Assembly (NCBI GenBank): GCA_033961575.1
Contig: CM066731.1
Location: forward strand, 59,239,501 to 59,303,500
DNA length: 64,000 nt
Direction: 5' to 3'
From: Aselliscus stoliczkanus
Taxonomy: Eukaryota > Chordata > Mammalia > Chiroptera > Hipposideridae
Below are positions 24,010-35,317 of the stretch, piece by piece. The translations under genes were made by a program, and so were the position numbers. Under the pieces are notes generated by a model, which worked only from the letters and a program-made list of their open reading frames with translations, was not told the DNA's origin and searched no databases. Within the stretch, counting starts at the first letter, position 1. Each line of letters begins with the position of its first letter.

Positions 24010-24560
24010 TCTCTCAGATAGCAACAGTAACCATAGATTTAAATGACATTGTAATGCTTGTGATTCCCAAATTTTTGTCTCCAGCATTTATATCTGTTAT
24101 CTTAGTTCTGAACAGACATATCCAGTCATCTATTTCACATCTGTGCTTGACTCACTCACAAAACTTTCAAAATTAATGTGTCCAAATGGAGTTTTTAACT
24201 TTCCCCAAGTTTGCCTTACCCATAAATCGTTCCCATCACAGAAAATGAAGCTGTCACCCACACAAGATCTCAAGTCAGGAATGTGGAGGCTGTCACTGAT
24301 GCCTCTGTCATCATTACCCCCACATCTAATCTTCCAGCAAATCCAGTCAACTCTATCCCCAAAATATAGCTTCCATGGCCCTCTTTCAGTCCCTTCTGTA
24401 ATCACCTGAGTTCCAGTAACCATCACCTCTCATCGGGGCTCCTACAGTATCCCCTTAAACTGTCTCCTCTTTATCTCCCTCCAATCCATGCTCCAAACAG
24501 CAGCAAAATTCATCAGCTTCCTAGTAAGTTTCAGAAGTTTGGTCCCATAACTCTATGGTT
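24010..24560 (+). repeat. L2 LINE ORF2 remnant
   Basis: Shows 'gtgattcccaaatttttgtc', 'taatgtgtccaaatggagtt' and 'gtaaccatcacctctcatcg' followed by 'tatccccttaaactgtctcc'. These are the L2 ORF2 3' blocks in order, strongly diverged. Confidence 0.7.
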
Positions 24561-25388
24561 TATTGAGTGAAATTAGCAACCAGGAAATAAAATTAGTCTA
24601 CAGTGTATGGCCTATTGTTTTTGAAAACAAGGCCCTATCTTTCTGTAAATGGCCCCCTCTAGCAGTGGAATGAGTGTGGGGTCTAGAGTCCAAAACCTCA
24701 AGGTAGACTATGGCAATTCCATCAAATATCTCAACGTGTGACCCTCATAGAAATGTGCCCTTTGTCCAAAGTGTAATGACATAATGTCTAGACTATTTAC
24801 TGAAAAAGTCAGAATTTAATTCCATCCAAAATTGGACTTTCACTGTCAAAAGTGTTCAGCAAGCAGGCGCATCCCTGTGTTGGGCAATTGTGTGGTTTCA
24901 GTAACCCAAACAAGGCAGCCATTCAAGTGCAAACAGTCAAACCACTTAAAAACAAAACAAAACAAAAAAACACAAAGTATTCCCCACTGTACACAACAAA
25001 GGGTTTCTTTAACTGAAGTATAATATACATACATAAAAGTGTACCTATCTTATCCATCCGGGTACTGAAGTTATCTAAACTGAACACCCCTGGGTAATAC
25101 TATCAAGCTCAAGAAGTAGAGTGTTACCATACTGCCATGCTCTCACACAGTCCTCGCCTCCCCTCCAGGGCAAACTACCTTCTGGGCTTCTAACACCATA
25201 AGTTAGTTTTACCCACCTTTGCACTATAAATGAATAGAATCAAACAATATGTAATACTTAAGATGGCTTCTTTCACATTATAGTTTGTGAGATTCACCCA
25301 TTTTGCTACATATAGTTGTATGTCACTTCTTCTCATCACTGTATAATACCTCATTGTGTAAATATATCAAAATTTTATTTGTACATAG

Positions 25389-25596
25389 CAGGGACCAGCA
25401 AATTATGGTCCACTAGCTATCTGCTTATTTTTATAAATAAAGCTTTATTGGAACACAGCCATATCCATTCACCTATGTATTGTCTATGGCTGCTTTCATG
25501 CTACAATGTTAGAATTCAGCAGTTGAAACAGACTAAATGGTCTCTAACCCTAAAATATTTGCCATCTGGCTCTTTACAGAAGTCTATAAGCCCTTC
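25389..25596 (+). mobile_element. Non-autonomous hAT element inside L1M
   Basis: Starts CAGGGACCAGCAAATTATGG (complete copies of this family start CAGGGGTCGGCAAACTA). It continues with 'aaagctttattggaacacag', 'tgtctatggctgctttcatg' and 'gccatctggctctttacaga'. A second copy in the opposite orientation lies at 63599-63826. The L1 sequence on its two sides partly repeats (about 25336-25385 and 25600-25645), so the insertion accompanied or preceded a small duplication. Confidence 0.72.
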
Positions 25597-26363
25597 CTTA
25601 TTGTATTCTATGGTGTGAATATGCCACACTATTTCAGGATTTCCCATTTTGAATTATTACAAATATTGCATCCATGAACATTCTAGCGTGTGGCTTTTGG
25701 AGGGACATTATGGAGTGGTATTACTGTATCAGAGGGTATGCATGTGTTTAGCTTTAGCAGATACTGCCAAAATGGTTTTCCAATCTGGGTTTTCCCATTT
25801 ACCCACTCATCAGCAATATATAAGTTTCAGACTCTTTGCCTATACTTGGCATCTTCCATCTTTTTAATTGTATCCATCCTGGAAGGTGTGTAATTATATC
25901 TTATTGTGGGTTTAATTTACATTTCACTGATTGCTAATGAAGTTCAGCTTCTTTCCATATGTTTGTTGGACATTTGGAAATCTTCCTTTGTAAAATTTCA
26001 GTTCACAATGTGACCATTTTCTGATTTGACTCTCTTTTTTTCTTACTCATTTGGAGATATTCTTTTTACATCTTAGATATGAGTCTTGTGTTGGACATAT
26101 GCATTGTGAAGACCTCCTCTATGCTATGGTTTGCCTTTTACTCTCTTAGTGGTGTCTTAGTGTTTTTCACGTTTAGGAATCCTTTTCCTATTCCAGAGAC
26201 TAAAAGCTGTCTTCCTCTGAAAAGCTTGATTGTTTACTTTCCAACTTTATGTCTGTAATCTATCTGGAATTGATTTTGTATGTGTGATGTGAGGTACAGG
26301 TCCAGATAATATTTTTTACATATTAATATCCAATTGACTCAACACAAAATAATATCTACTTGT

Positions 26364-26366
26364 CAA

Positions 26367-26407
<41 letters not shown>
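26364..26407. repeat. (CA)n microsatellite
   Basis: About 22 CA units within the antisense L1M fragment. Confidence 0.96.
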
Positions 26408-26410
<3 letters not shown>

Positions 26411-26504
26411 CTACCAAGTTTTGATTGGGAATGCATTGAATTTATAGATAAATTTGGAGCCAGCAGACATCTTTACAATCATAAAGAACATTTTAGGTTA
26501 CTTT

Positions 26505-27653
26505 GACTGAAACAAGGAAACCTGTATTTATTCAACCTTGATTTATTAAAGAATATTTATGGTGTATGTGTTAGTTAAGTGGCAAGTTGGTAGTTTCAAA
26601 GTTTGAGAAAAATTCAGAAAACTGAAACTAGCCACAATAGAATACCTAAGAGAAATTATTAAGGAAACTTAGAATTTTCTCAGGGCAGTATGAATAGAAG
26701 AAGGAGACCATAATATTACAGTGGTAAAATCCTAAGTAATTGTGGTAGCTTTGTTGATAAATTATAAAGAAAGCAGACAGATAGGCTAATCTTTGGTAGG
26801 AGTTTTGACAGCAAAATGCTACAGTAAACAATGGAGTAAGGGATTGGAGGATACTGGCTAAAAAGTGGTTGAAATTATAGACTATGAAATCTACCCTAGA
26901 TAGAAAATGAAGGTGTGAGTGATAGGCATGGAAACAGTAAGATGCAGGAGGTCTTTTAGCCCAAGAATAGGTATAGTGACTGGGTACAGCTGAATGGATT
27001 AGCTGGAGAGGTCTAAAAGTGGGATATTTAAATTTGATTTTCATGGTGTATAGTTCTAGGAAATGGCCCATTCTGAAGTATGAAAATGGAGTTGAAGTAA
27101 AGATTAGTAAAGATGTTCAGGTCAAGGAAATGAGAAGCTAGGGAAGGGAAGGTTGCAGTGACCAAACATGATGGAAAGATGTAGGGCAGGGAAGAAGACA
27201 GCGAGCCAGGCATACAAGTATTCAACAGTGGAAGTGACCTAAAGGTCCATATATGGCAGTGATAAGGAAGGAAAACTTGTTCTCTGCATAGATGGCAAGA
27301 CCCTGAGAGCACAGTGATTTCATAGGAGTGTTGAGGAGTCGTGATCTGCTGGAGGATAGAGTGGTAAGGACCACCTGACACCCTGTTGACCCAGTGACAT
27401 GGGATGAGCAGCCTTCAGTGGAGAGAGGTGAAGTACTTCCTTCAGGAGTCAGCCAAGGCTCAGTTACAGGAAAAAGCATGAAGGGAAGAGTTTGAAGGTG
27501 GGGGAGACTGTGTTAACCATGGGGAAAAAATACAGGTAACAAATGAAAAATTTGTTGAGGAAGACAATTTGGATAGGGGAGAGGCCACAGTTGCATGATC
27601 AGAACCATCAGTGTCCCTGACCAAACAGACACGAGTGCTCATCAGTTTGCCTT
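26505..27653. other. No recognised feature
   Basis: Purine-rich on the plus strand. Minus-strand open frames of 141, 117 and 85 codons (26646-27479) overlap one another and have no recognisable domain. It may be a very old repeat, but I cannot assign it. Confidence 0.4.
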
Positions 27654-27669
27654 AACATTACAGTTAGCG
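27654..27669 (+). repeat. Left target-site duplication of the nested L1
   Basis: AACATTACAGTTAGCG, matching AACATTATAGTTAGCG at 38607-38622 with one mismatch in 16. It sets the outer limits of one L1 insertion event even though the copies are now 11 kb apart. Confidence 0.85.
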
Positions 27670-29498
27670 ATATTCAAAGATGGCGGCTGTGAGGAGACCT
27701 CCCTGAGTTCTCCCCTGGAAATATCTGCAATTTGAACTTCTGTTACTCTTCAAAGGGATGTCTACTCATCACACTGAGTAACTAAGAATAGCACACAATG
27801 ATTGCTGGAAGGTGGGCAGGCCAGACGAGTGGGGGAAAAGGCGGCGAGACATGTGAGGTGCAGCCCGCACCCACTGCTGCAGAGACAGCTTCAGAGAGCA
27901 AATTGGTGAGTGTTCCCACTGCTCATTCCCTGTGCCTGCGGCCCATCTAGAGTACAGCAAGAACACAATGATCTGCAGCCTGAGGAAGAAGCCTCAAGCC
28001 AAACGAGTGAGGGAGGAGAGAGAGGAGACGTACAGCTGCACTCATGGCTCCCCAGGTCCCCAGGAAGCAGAGTGCAGAGCCCCCCAGTGACAGCGACAGG
28101 ACAAGATCAAGCCCTGCACCCGCCTGGTTCAGGGATCAGTCTCTGCATCCACCGGGTCCCGCGGATAGCAACAAGAGCAACTCCGCAGGCAGGCTGTGAG
28201 GCAGAAGCCTGAAACCGGGCAAGCAGGGGAAAAAAAGAATACTCCCCAGGGGGGGTGGGGGGGCAACGTGGCGCATGCCCGGCAGAGACACAGGACCCCG
28301 GGAGACCGACTGGAAATTTGAGCCGCTGCAGGGTGCATGCAGGCCCCTAAACCCCGGCAGTCTCTTTGGGAGAGCAGCAGGAACTCCTCTGCAGCGTATG
28401 AGGCAAAGGCCTTAGTTCAAAACAGTGTTGGGACTGTGTTTTGTTTGTTTTGCTTGTTTGTTTGTTTATTTTTCCTCTTATCTTGGACAGAAAAACAACT
28501 ACAGAAATAAAAACTCACCCCCACCCTCCCTCAGAAACCTTGGCCCCCGCCAAGCCAGAGTCTTAAACTGACCCCTGAATGGAGCAGTAGGGGCAGACTA
28601 CAGAGGTATTTCTACTCGTAGGGGATTGAGAATTTCCGCCCCAGAAGAAGCTGCAGAGTGAGACTACCTACACTGCCCCTACCTTTCTGGCAAGGCCTGG
28701 GAGTCAGGGCAGGTTCAGCTGCTGAGGCACTAACTAACAGATTCCTGGCAGCTGGCTATTGGCAACGAGGAACTCTCTCATTATCCACGACTGTCAATGG
28801 AAAGGGTGCCCAAAGACACTCATTGAGCCTGCAGGGTGCACAGCCTGCCTTGGGACGAAAGCAGAAACGGCAGTGACTTTGTAAAAACTACCAATCACAC
28901 ATCATAATCACACTCATGTACAGCAAACCTGCAGTGCCAGGATCACAGTAGGTGTCAGGGGGCCGTCTTTGTTCCCACAAGATGCAGAAGACAACCTGAA
29001 GAGAGCTTGGTGGACTTTAGCCAAGACCAGCACTGGAGACACAAGAATCATCATACCAACAGGCCAACTTTAGATAAAACCAGAGGATTTCTGGGTTTGA
29101 CATACAAGAGTCACACCTAAAAGGAAGTCACTACAGGTGCAAGGGCCCAAAGGGTCCAAGCCTCATCAGAGGAGTCAACCCTCACACAGTAGCTCATAAA
29201 CTGTGGACACTGCTGATCCTCACAGCTTATCAGCCTGGGAGTCAATCCCATGTACTGACAAGCCAAAAGTAATCAAAGCTAAACTTCAACAGGTGAAGAC
29301 ACACAACACAAGGAACACCTCAGATATACACGCACAAGAGAATAGGGAGATTGAGTAATTCAAGTATAAAGGACACACACTGTATAAGTTTGCCCAGAAA
29401 AGACTGAGAGACCTAGAGGATCTATCTGTTATATCATAGCAAGCACAAAGAGTAAACCAGAATGGGGAGACAAAGAAATACAACAAATAAAAGAACAG

Positions 29499-30336
29499 AT
29501 GAAACCTCCTGAATCAGTGGAACTAGAGGAAATAGAGGTAAACAACCTATTGGAGACAGAGTTCAGAACACTGATTATTAGAATGTTCAAGAAAATTAAT
29601 GAAAATATAAAGAAGGATAGAGAAATCATGAAAAGCAACCAGCTAGAACTTAAGAATGAAATTACTGAATTAAATAACAAATTCGATGGAATTACTAGCA
29701 GATTGGACAAACCAGAAAATCGAATCAGTGACTTACAAGACAAGATAACAGAGATCACCCAAGCAGAACAACAAAAAGAAAAAAGAATGAAAAACATGGA
29801 AAATAGTTTAAGAGAGCTGGGAGACAACATCAAACACAACAACATCGAATCATTGGAATACCAGAAGGAGAAGAGAGGGAGCAAGGGATTGAGAACATGT
29901 TTGAAGTAAGAATGTCTGAAAACTTCTCTAACCTGGCAAAGGACATTGAAATACAACCCCAGGAAGTGCAGAGAGTTCCAACCAGGATGATGCCAAACAG
30001 GCCCACAACAAGACACATTATAGTGAAAATGGCAAGGGTTAAGGACAAAGACAGAATCCTTAAAGCAGCAAGGGAAAGGCAGGAAGTTACTTACAAGGGC
30101 ACCCCCATAAGATTACCAGTCGACTTTTCTACAGAAACTTTGCAGTCCAGAAGGGAGTGGCAGGAGGTTTTCAAAGTGATGAAAAATAAAGGCCTACAAT
30201 TCAGATTGCTGTATCCAGCAAGGTAATCATTTAAAATTGAAGGAGAGATAAAGAGCTTTCCAGAAAAGAATAAATTAAGGGAATTCATTACCACCAAGCC
30301 AGCTTTGCAGGAAATGTTAAAAGGGCTTCCTTAAGT
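29499..30336 (+). pseudogene. L1 ORF1p relic
   Basis: The coiled-coil part (29499-29909) has ETEFRTLIIRMFKKI and RLDKPENRISDLQDKI. A frame change near 29890 leads to the RNA-binding part (29897-30226) with RHIIVKMARVKDKDRILKAA, RQEVTYKGTPIRL and RREWQEVFKV. An in-frame stop at about 30224 and a final stop near 30334 follow a KEFLTT-type tail. It cannot encode full ORF1p. Confidence 0.9.
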
Positions 30337-30384
30337 AGAAGAGAAAAACAACCTAACTAAGGAAGATTAGAAGACAAATAACAA

Positions 30385-33300
30385 AATGGCAATAAATATG
30401 CACCTATAAATAATCAATTTAAATGTAAATGGATTAAATGCTCCAATCAAAAGACATAGGGTGGCTGAATGGATAAGAAAGCAAGACCCCAGCATATGCT
30501 GTATACAAGAGACACACCTCAGATCAAAAGACACATACAGGCTGAAAGTAAAGGTATGGAGTAAAGTATTTCATGCAAATGGAACTGAGAAAAAAGCTGG
30601 AGTAGCAATACTTATATCAGATAAAATGGACTTTAAATTGAAGAATATAATAAAGGACAAAGGACACTTCATAATAATAAAGGGATCGATCCAACAAGAG
30701 GACATAAACCTAGTAAACATCTATGGACCTAACATAGGAGCTCCTAAATATATAAAACAGATATTGTCAGACATAAAGACGGAGATCAACAGTAACACTA
30801 TCATAGTAGGGGACTTCAACACCCCGCTGTCAAAAATGGACAGATTCTCCAGACAGATAATCAATATGGAAACAGTGACCTTAAATGATACACTAGACTA
30901 GCTGGATTTAACAGACATTTTCAGAGCATTTCACCCCAAAGCTACAGAATATAACATTCTTCTTAAGTGCACATGGAACATTTTCTAAGATAGACCACAT
31001 GTTAGACCACAAAACGAGTCTCAATAAATTTAAGAAGACTGAAATCATTTCAAGTGTCTTCTCTGACCACAGTGCTGTGAAACTAGAAATCAATTATACA
31101 AAGAACCCCAGAAAGCTGTCAAATAAATGGAGGCTAAATAACATGCTACTAAAGAGTGAGTGGGTCACAAATGAGATCAAGGAAGAAATCAAAAGATACC
31201 TGCAGACAAATGAAAATGAAAACACCACGACCCCAAATCTCTGGGATGTTGCCAAAGCAGTCCTAAGAGGGAAGTTCATAGCAGTGCAGGCCTACCTAAA
31301 GAAGGAAGAAAAATCTCAAATCAAGAAGTTATCCTTACACCTCAGGGAACTGGAAAAAGAACAGCAAAAGAAGCCCAAGGGGAGTACAAGAAAGGAGATA
31401 ATAAAGACCAGAGCAGAAATAAACGATATAGAGAACAGAAAAACAATACAAAAGATCAACGAAACCAAGAGCTGGTTTTCTGAGAAGATAAACAAAATTG
31501 ACAAACCTCTACCCAGGCTCATCAAAAAAAAAAAAAAAAAAAGAGAGAGAGAGAGGACTCAAATTAGTAAAATCAGGAATGAAAGAGGGAAAATTACTAT
31601 GGACATCACAGAAATACAAAAACTGCTAAGAAATTACTATGAGCAACTATATGCCAATAAATTTGACAGTCTGGAAGAAATGGATAATTTTCTAGAAGCA
31701 TACAACCTTCCAAAGCTAACTCAAGAAGAAATGGAAACTCTAAATAGCCTGAGAACTACCAAGGAAATGAAATCCATAATCAACAAGCTCCCAACAAACA
31801 AAATCCCTGGACCAGATGGCTTCACAACTGAATTTTATCAAACATTCAAAAAAGAACTATTACCTATTCTTCTCAAACTATTCCAAAAATCCAGAAGGAG
31901 GGAAGGCTCCCAAATTCTTTTTATGAAGCCACTATCACCCTGATTCCAAAACAAGATAAAGACAGCACAAAAAAGGAAAACTACAGGCCAATATCCCTGA
32001 TGAATATAGATGCAAAAATTCTCAATAAAATATTAGCAAACAGAAGTCAGCAATATATTAAGAAGATCATACATCATGGTCAAGTGGGTTTCATCCCTAG
32101 TACACAAGGCTGGTTCAATATCCATAAATCAATTAATGTGATACACTACATCAACAAAATGAAGGATAAAAATCACATGGTCATTTCAATAGATGCAGAA
32201 AAAGCATTTGACAAAATCCAACAGCTATTTATGTTAAAAACCCTTAGCATAGTGGGAATACAGGGATCATATCTCAACATAATAAAAGCCATATATGATA
32301 AACCTACAGCTAACATCATATTCAATGGGGAAAAGCTAAAACTATTCCCCTTAAGATCAGGAACAAGACAAGGCTGTCCACTTTCTCCTTTTATTCAACA
32401 TAGTACTGGAAGTTCTAGCCACAGCAATCAGACAACAAAAAGAAATAAGAGGCATTCAAATTGGCAAGGAAGAAGTAAAATTGTCATTATATGCAGATGA
32501 CATGATAGTGTATATAGAGAACCCCAAAGACTCCATCAAAAAACTATTGGAAATGATAGATGAATTCAGTAAGGTAGCAGGATACAAAAATCAATGTTCA
32601 GAAATCAGTTGCATTTGCATATACCAATAATAAACTAACAGAAGAAGAAATTAAGAAAACTGTCCCACTTACAATTTCTTCAAGAACTATAAAATACCTA
32701 GGAATAAATTTAACCGAAGAAGTAAAAGATCTGTACTCAAAAAATTATAAGACACTGAAGAAAGAAAGAAAAGAAGACACAAATAAATGGAAACACCTAC
32801 CACTCTCATGGATAGGAAGAATTAACATAGTTAAAATGTCCATATTGCCTAAAGCAATACATAGATTCAATGCAATTCCTATCAAACTACCAAGGGCATT
32901 TTTCACAGAAATAGAAAATATAATCCTAAAATTTATATGGAACTATAAAAGACCCCGAATACCCTCGGCAATCCTGATAAATAAGAACAAAGTTGGGGGG
33001 ATCATGCTACCAGACATCAAAACCTACAAGGCTACAGTAATCAAGACAGTTTGGTATTGGCATAAAAACAGGCACATCGATCAGTGGAACAGAACAGAGA
33101 GCCCAGAAATAAATCCAGGCATTTACGGACAGTTAATCTATGACAGGGGAAGCAAGAATTTACACTGGAGTAAAGATAGTCTATTCAATAAAGGGTGCTG
33201 GAAACATTGTACTGACACATGCAAAAAAATGAACTGGACCACCTCCATATGCCATATACAAGAACAAATTCAAACTGGATTAAAGACTTAAATGTAAGAC

Positions 33301-33602
33301 CTGAAACCATAAAACTCCTAAAAGAAAATATAGGGAGTACCTTTGGAGACATTACCTGGAGCAATATTTTTGCTGATACATCCCGGCGGGCAAAGGGAGT
33401 AAAAGAAAAAATGAACATATGGGATTGTATCAGACTTAAAAGTTTTTTCACAAGAAAGGAAACCATTAATTGAACAAAAAGGAAGCCTACTGAATGGGAG
33501 AATATATTTACCAATGATATATCTGATAAGGGGTTAATATCCAAAATTTATAAAACACTCATGAAACTCAACACCAAAAAAACAAACAACCCAATTAAAA
33601 AA
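30385..33602 (+). pseudogene. L1 ORF2p relic (endonuclease and RT regions)
   Basis: Endonuclease at 30461-30901 (SICCIQETHLRSKDTYRLKV, VGDFNTPLS), cut by a TAG near 30899. The segment at 30999-31943 runs through SVFSDHSAVKLEIN and reaches the start of RT ([17 protein letters not shown]). RT at 32000-32500 contains [20 protein letters not shown]. The YADD active-site codons are intact at 32490-32501 but in a shifted frame. An A18 plus GA-repeat expansion sits at 31528-31555. Multiple frameshifts make it inactive. Confidence 0.92.
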
Positions 33603-34740
33603 TGGGCAGAAGATATGAAGAGACATTTCTCTAAAGAGGACATACAGATGGCCAACAGGCATATGAAAAAATGTTTAACCTCACTGGTCATTAGGGAAAT
33701 GCAAATAAAAACCACAATGAGATACCACCTCACTCCAGTCAGAATGGCTATCATCAATAAATCAACAAACAACAAGTGCTGGAGGGGCTGTCAGGAAAAG
33801 GGGACCCTGCTGCACTGTTGGTGGGATTGCAGATTGGTGCAGCCACTATGGAAGTCAGTATGGAGGAATCTCAAAAAACTGGAAATGGAACTACCTGTTG
33901 ACCCAGCAATTCCACTCCTAGGTATTTATCCTGTAAAACCCAAGACACTTATTCAAAAAAATTTATGCACCCCTATGTTCATAGCAGCGCTGTTTACAAT
34001 AGCTAAGACTTGGAAACAACCAAAATGCCCATCGGTAGATGACTGGATTAAGAAACTGTGGTATATTTATACAATGGAGTATCACTCCGCTATAAAGAAG
34101 AATGAAATCGTACCATTTGCAATGATGTGGATGGACTTAGAGACTATTATGTTAAGTGAAATAAGTCAGTCAGAGAAAGACAAATACCATATGATCTCAC
34201 TCATATGTGGAATCTGAAAAATTGTATGAATGAGCAAAGTAAACAGAAACTGTCTCATAGATATAGAGGAAAAATCAGGGTTGCTAATTGGGAGGGGGGT
34301 GGGGATGAGGGAGAAGGGGAAGGGATTAGACAGCAAAAATAGGCAACTACAATATTGCCACTGGGATATGAAAGACAGTTTGGGGAATATAATTAATAAT
34401 GTTGTAAATATTTTGTGGGGTGTCAGATGGTCATATGTCTTGTTAGGGAGACCATTTCATTGATGGAGAAGAGACTTGATCACTGCACTGTACATCTGAA
34501 GCTGAGGTTGTATAATATTGTATACCAACTGTAATTGAATATATAGATATTCATGGGATGTGGATTATAATGTGGAAGGGAGTCAGAGGAAGTGTAATAG
34601 ATATATATGATATGGGGGGGAGGAGTGGGGTGGCCAAATGGGGGAGGGGAGTTGTCACTTTGAGGGGTAAAAAGTATAACTATTGCACTGTGTTGTACAC
34701 CTGAAGCTAATTAAAAATAAATAAATAAATTAAAAAAAAA
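33603..34740 (+). mobile_element. Second L1 LINE: 3' end of ORF2, 3'UTR and A-rich tail
   Basis: Covers the ORF2 C-terminal region ([47 protein letters not shown]) and a 3'UTR ending 'acctgaagctaattaaaaa' with a TAAA/A tail. The same L1 interval recurs at 37476-38606. The coding parts are very similar, but the 3'UTRs differ clearly (for example after GTGGAATCT at 34207 and 38069). They are therefore two different L1 copies rather than a simple duplication. Confidence 0.8.
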
Positions 34741-35317
34741 CCCATATCATATTTCAGGGACTTTTCAAAATACAACACTATTCACCACCCTACACCCAAC
34801 CCCCACCCCTGGAAGAATATGCTAAAATATGTGTTTTTTTTCTCTAACCATCCTACAGATTTTAAATTCTAATAAAGTAAATATCAGTCTTCAATATCCC
34901 ACATAAAGAAAAAACCTCTTTGGGGTCATTCTACCTTTTTTTTTTCAGAGTAAAGGGGTATTGAGGCCAAAATCTGAGAAAAACCACTGTAGTTTATTCT
35001 CAGCTGTGATTGGTCAGTTTCAGGCTCTGACCTCACAAAGCACCAGTGTGATGTCATGGCAGACATTCCTATACAAGGTCCTAGCTGGGCTGAGGGTTTA
35101 GTCCATATAAGCCCAGGAAGCTGATTAGTGGTGACCTGTTGGACTGGACTAGTTTGTTTTCTACTTTATCCCTCATTTTTAATATTACTATATTTATTGT
35201 TTATTAGCATCACTAATAATTTTGTTGATATAATTAGTATACTTAGCCAGCTAGTTAACATAGTGATTGTTTATTAGCATAGTTAGTATTGTCCGTGAGT
35301 GCAGTCGGCTGGCCACC
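34741..35317 (+). promoter_or_regulatory. Promoter-like 5' flank of the kinase pseudogene
   Basis: Non-L1 sequence between the L1 tail and the kinase start. It holds an inverted CCAAT box (GATTGG, 35008-35013), a CRE-like octamer TGATGTCA (35049-35056; consensus TGACGTCA) and a TATA-like CATATAAG (35104-35111), spaced as in a compact promoter, with the ATG about 210 bp further on. CRE-driven promoters are common for spermatid genes. The motifs are seen; promoter function is inferred. Confidence 0.45.

Larger units (their letters stand above)
25005..26500 (-). mobile_element. Old L1M-type LINE fragment, antisense
   Basis: The plus strand reads as the complement of L1 3' sequence: 'ataatatacatacataaaag', 'agtagagtgttaccatactg', 'gagattcacccattttgcta', 'agcagatactgccaaaatgg', and near the end 'gggaatgcattgaatttata'. 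It is interrupted by a hAT element (25389-25596) and contains a CA microsatellite. Confidence 0.82.
27670..33602 (+). mobile_element. Host L1 LINE, 5' portion (5'UTR, ORF1, most of ORF2)
   Basis: Starts within a few bases of the left target duplication (AAGATGGCGGCTGTG at 27677). It has a GC-rich 5'UTR of about 1.8 kb, then broken ORF1 and ORF2. It differs in its 5'UTR from the antisense L1 at 12.3-18.8 kb. Its own 3' end appears to be the separated piece at 37476-38606. The 3' limit given here is inferred from the sequence following the kinase cassette, because the neighbouring L1 sequence is homologous and collinear. Confidence 0.8.

Noticed and set aside
27670..34740. A simple, complete single L1
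   Set aside because: The target duplication of its 5' end is not found after 34740 but at 38607, and a second L1 3' end with a different 3'UTR lies in front of that site.
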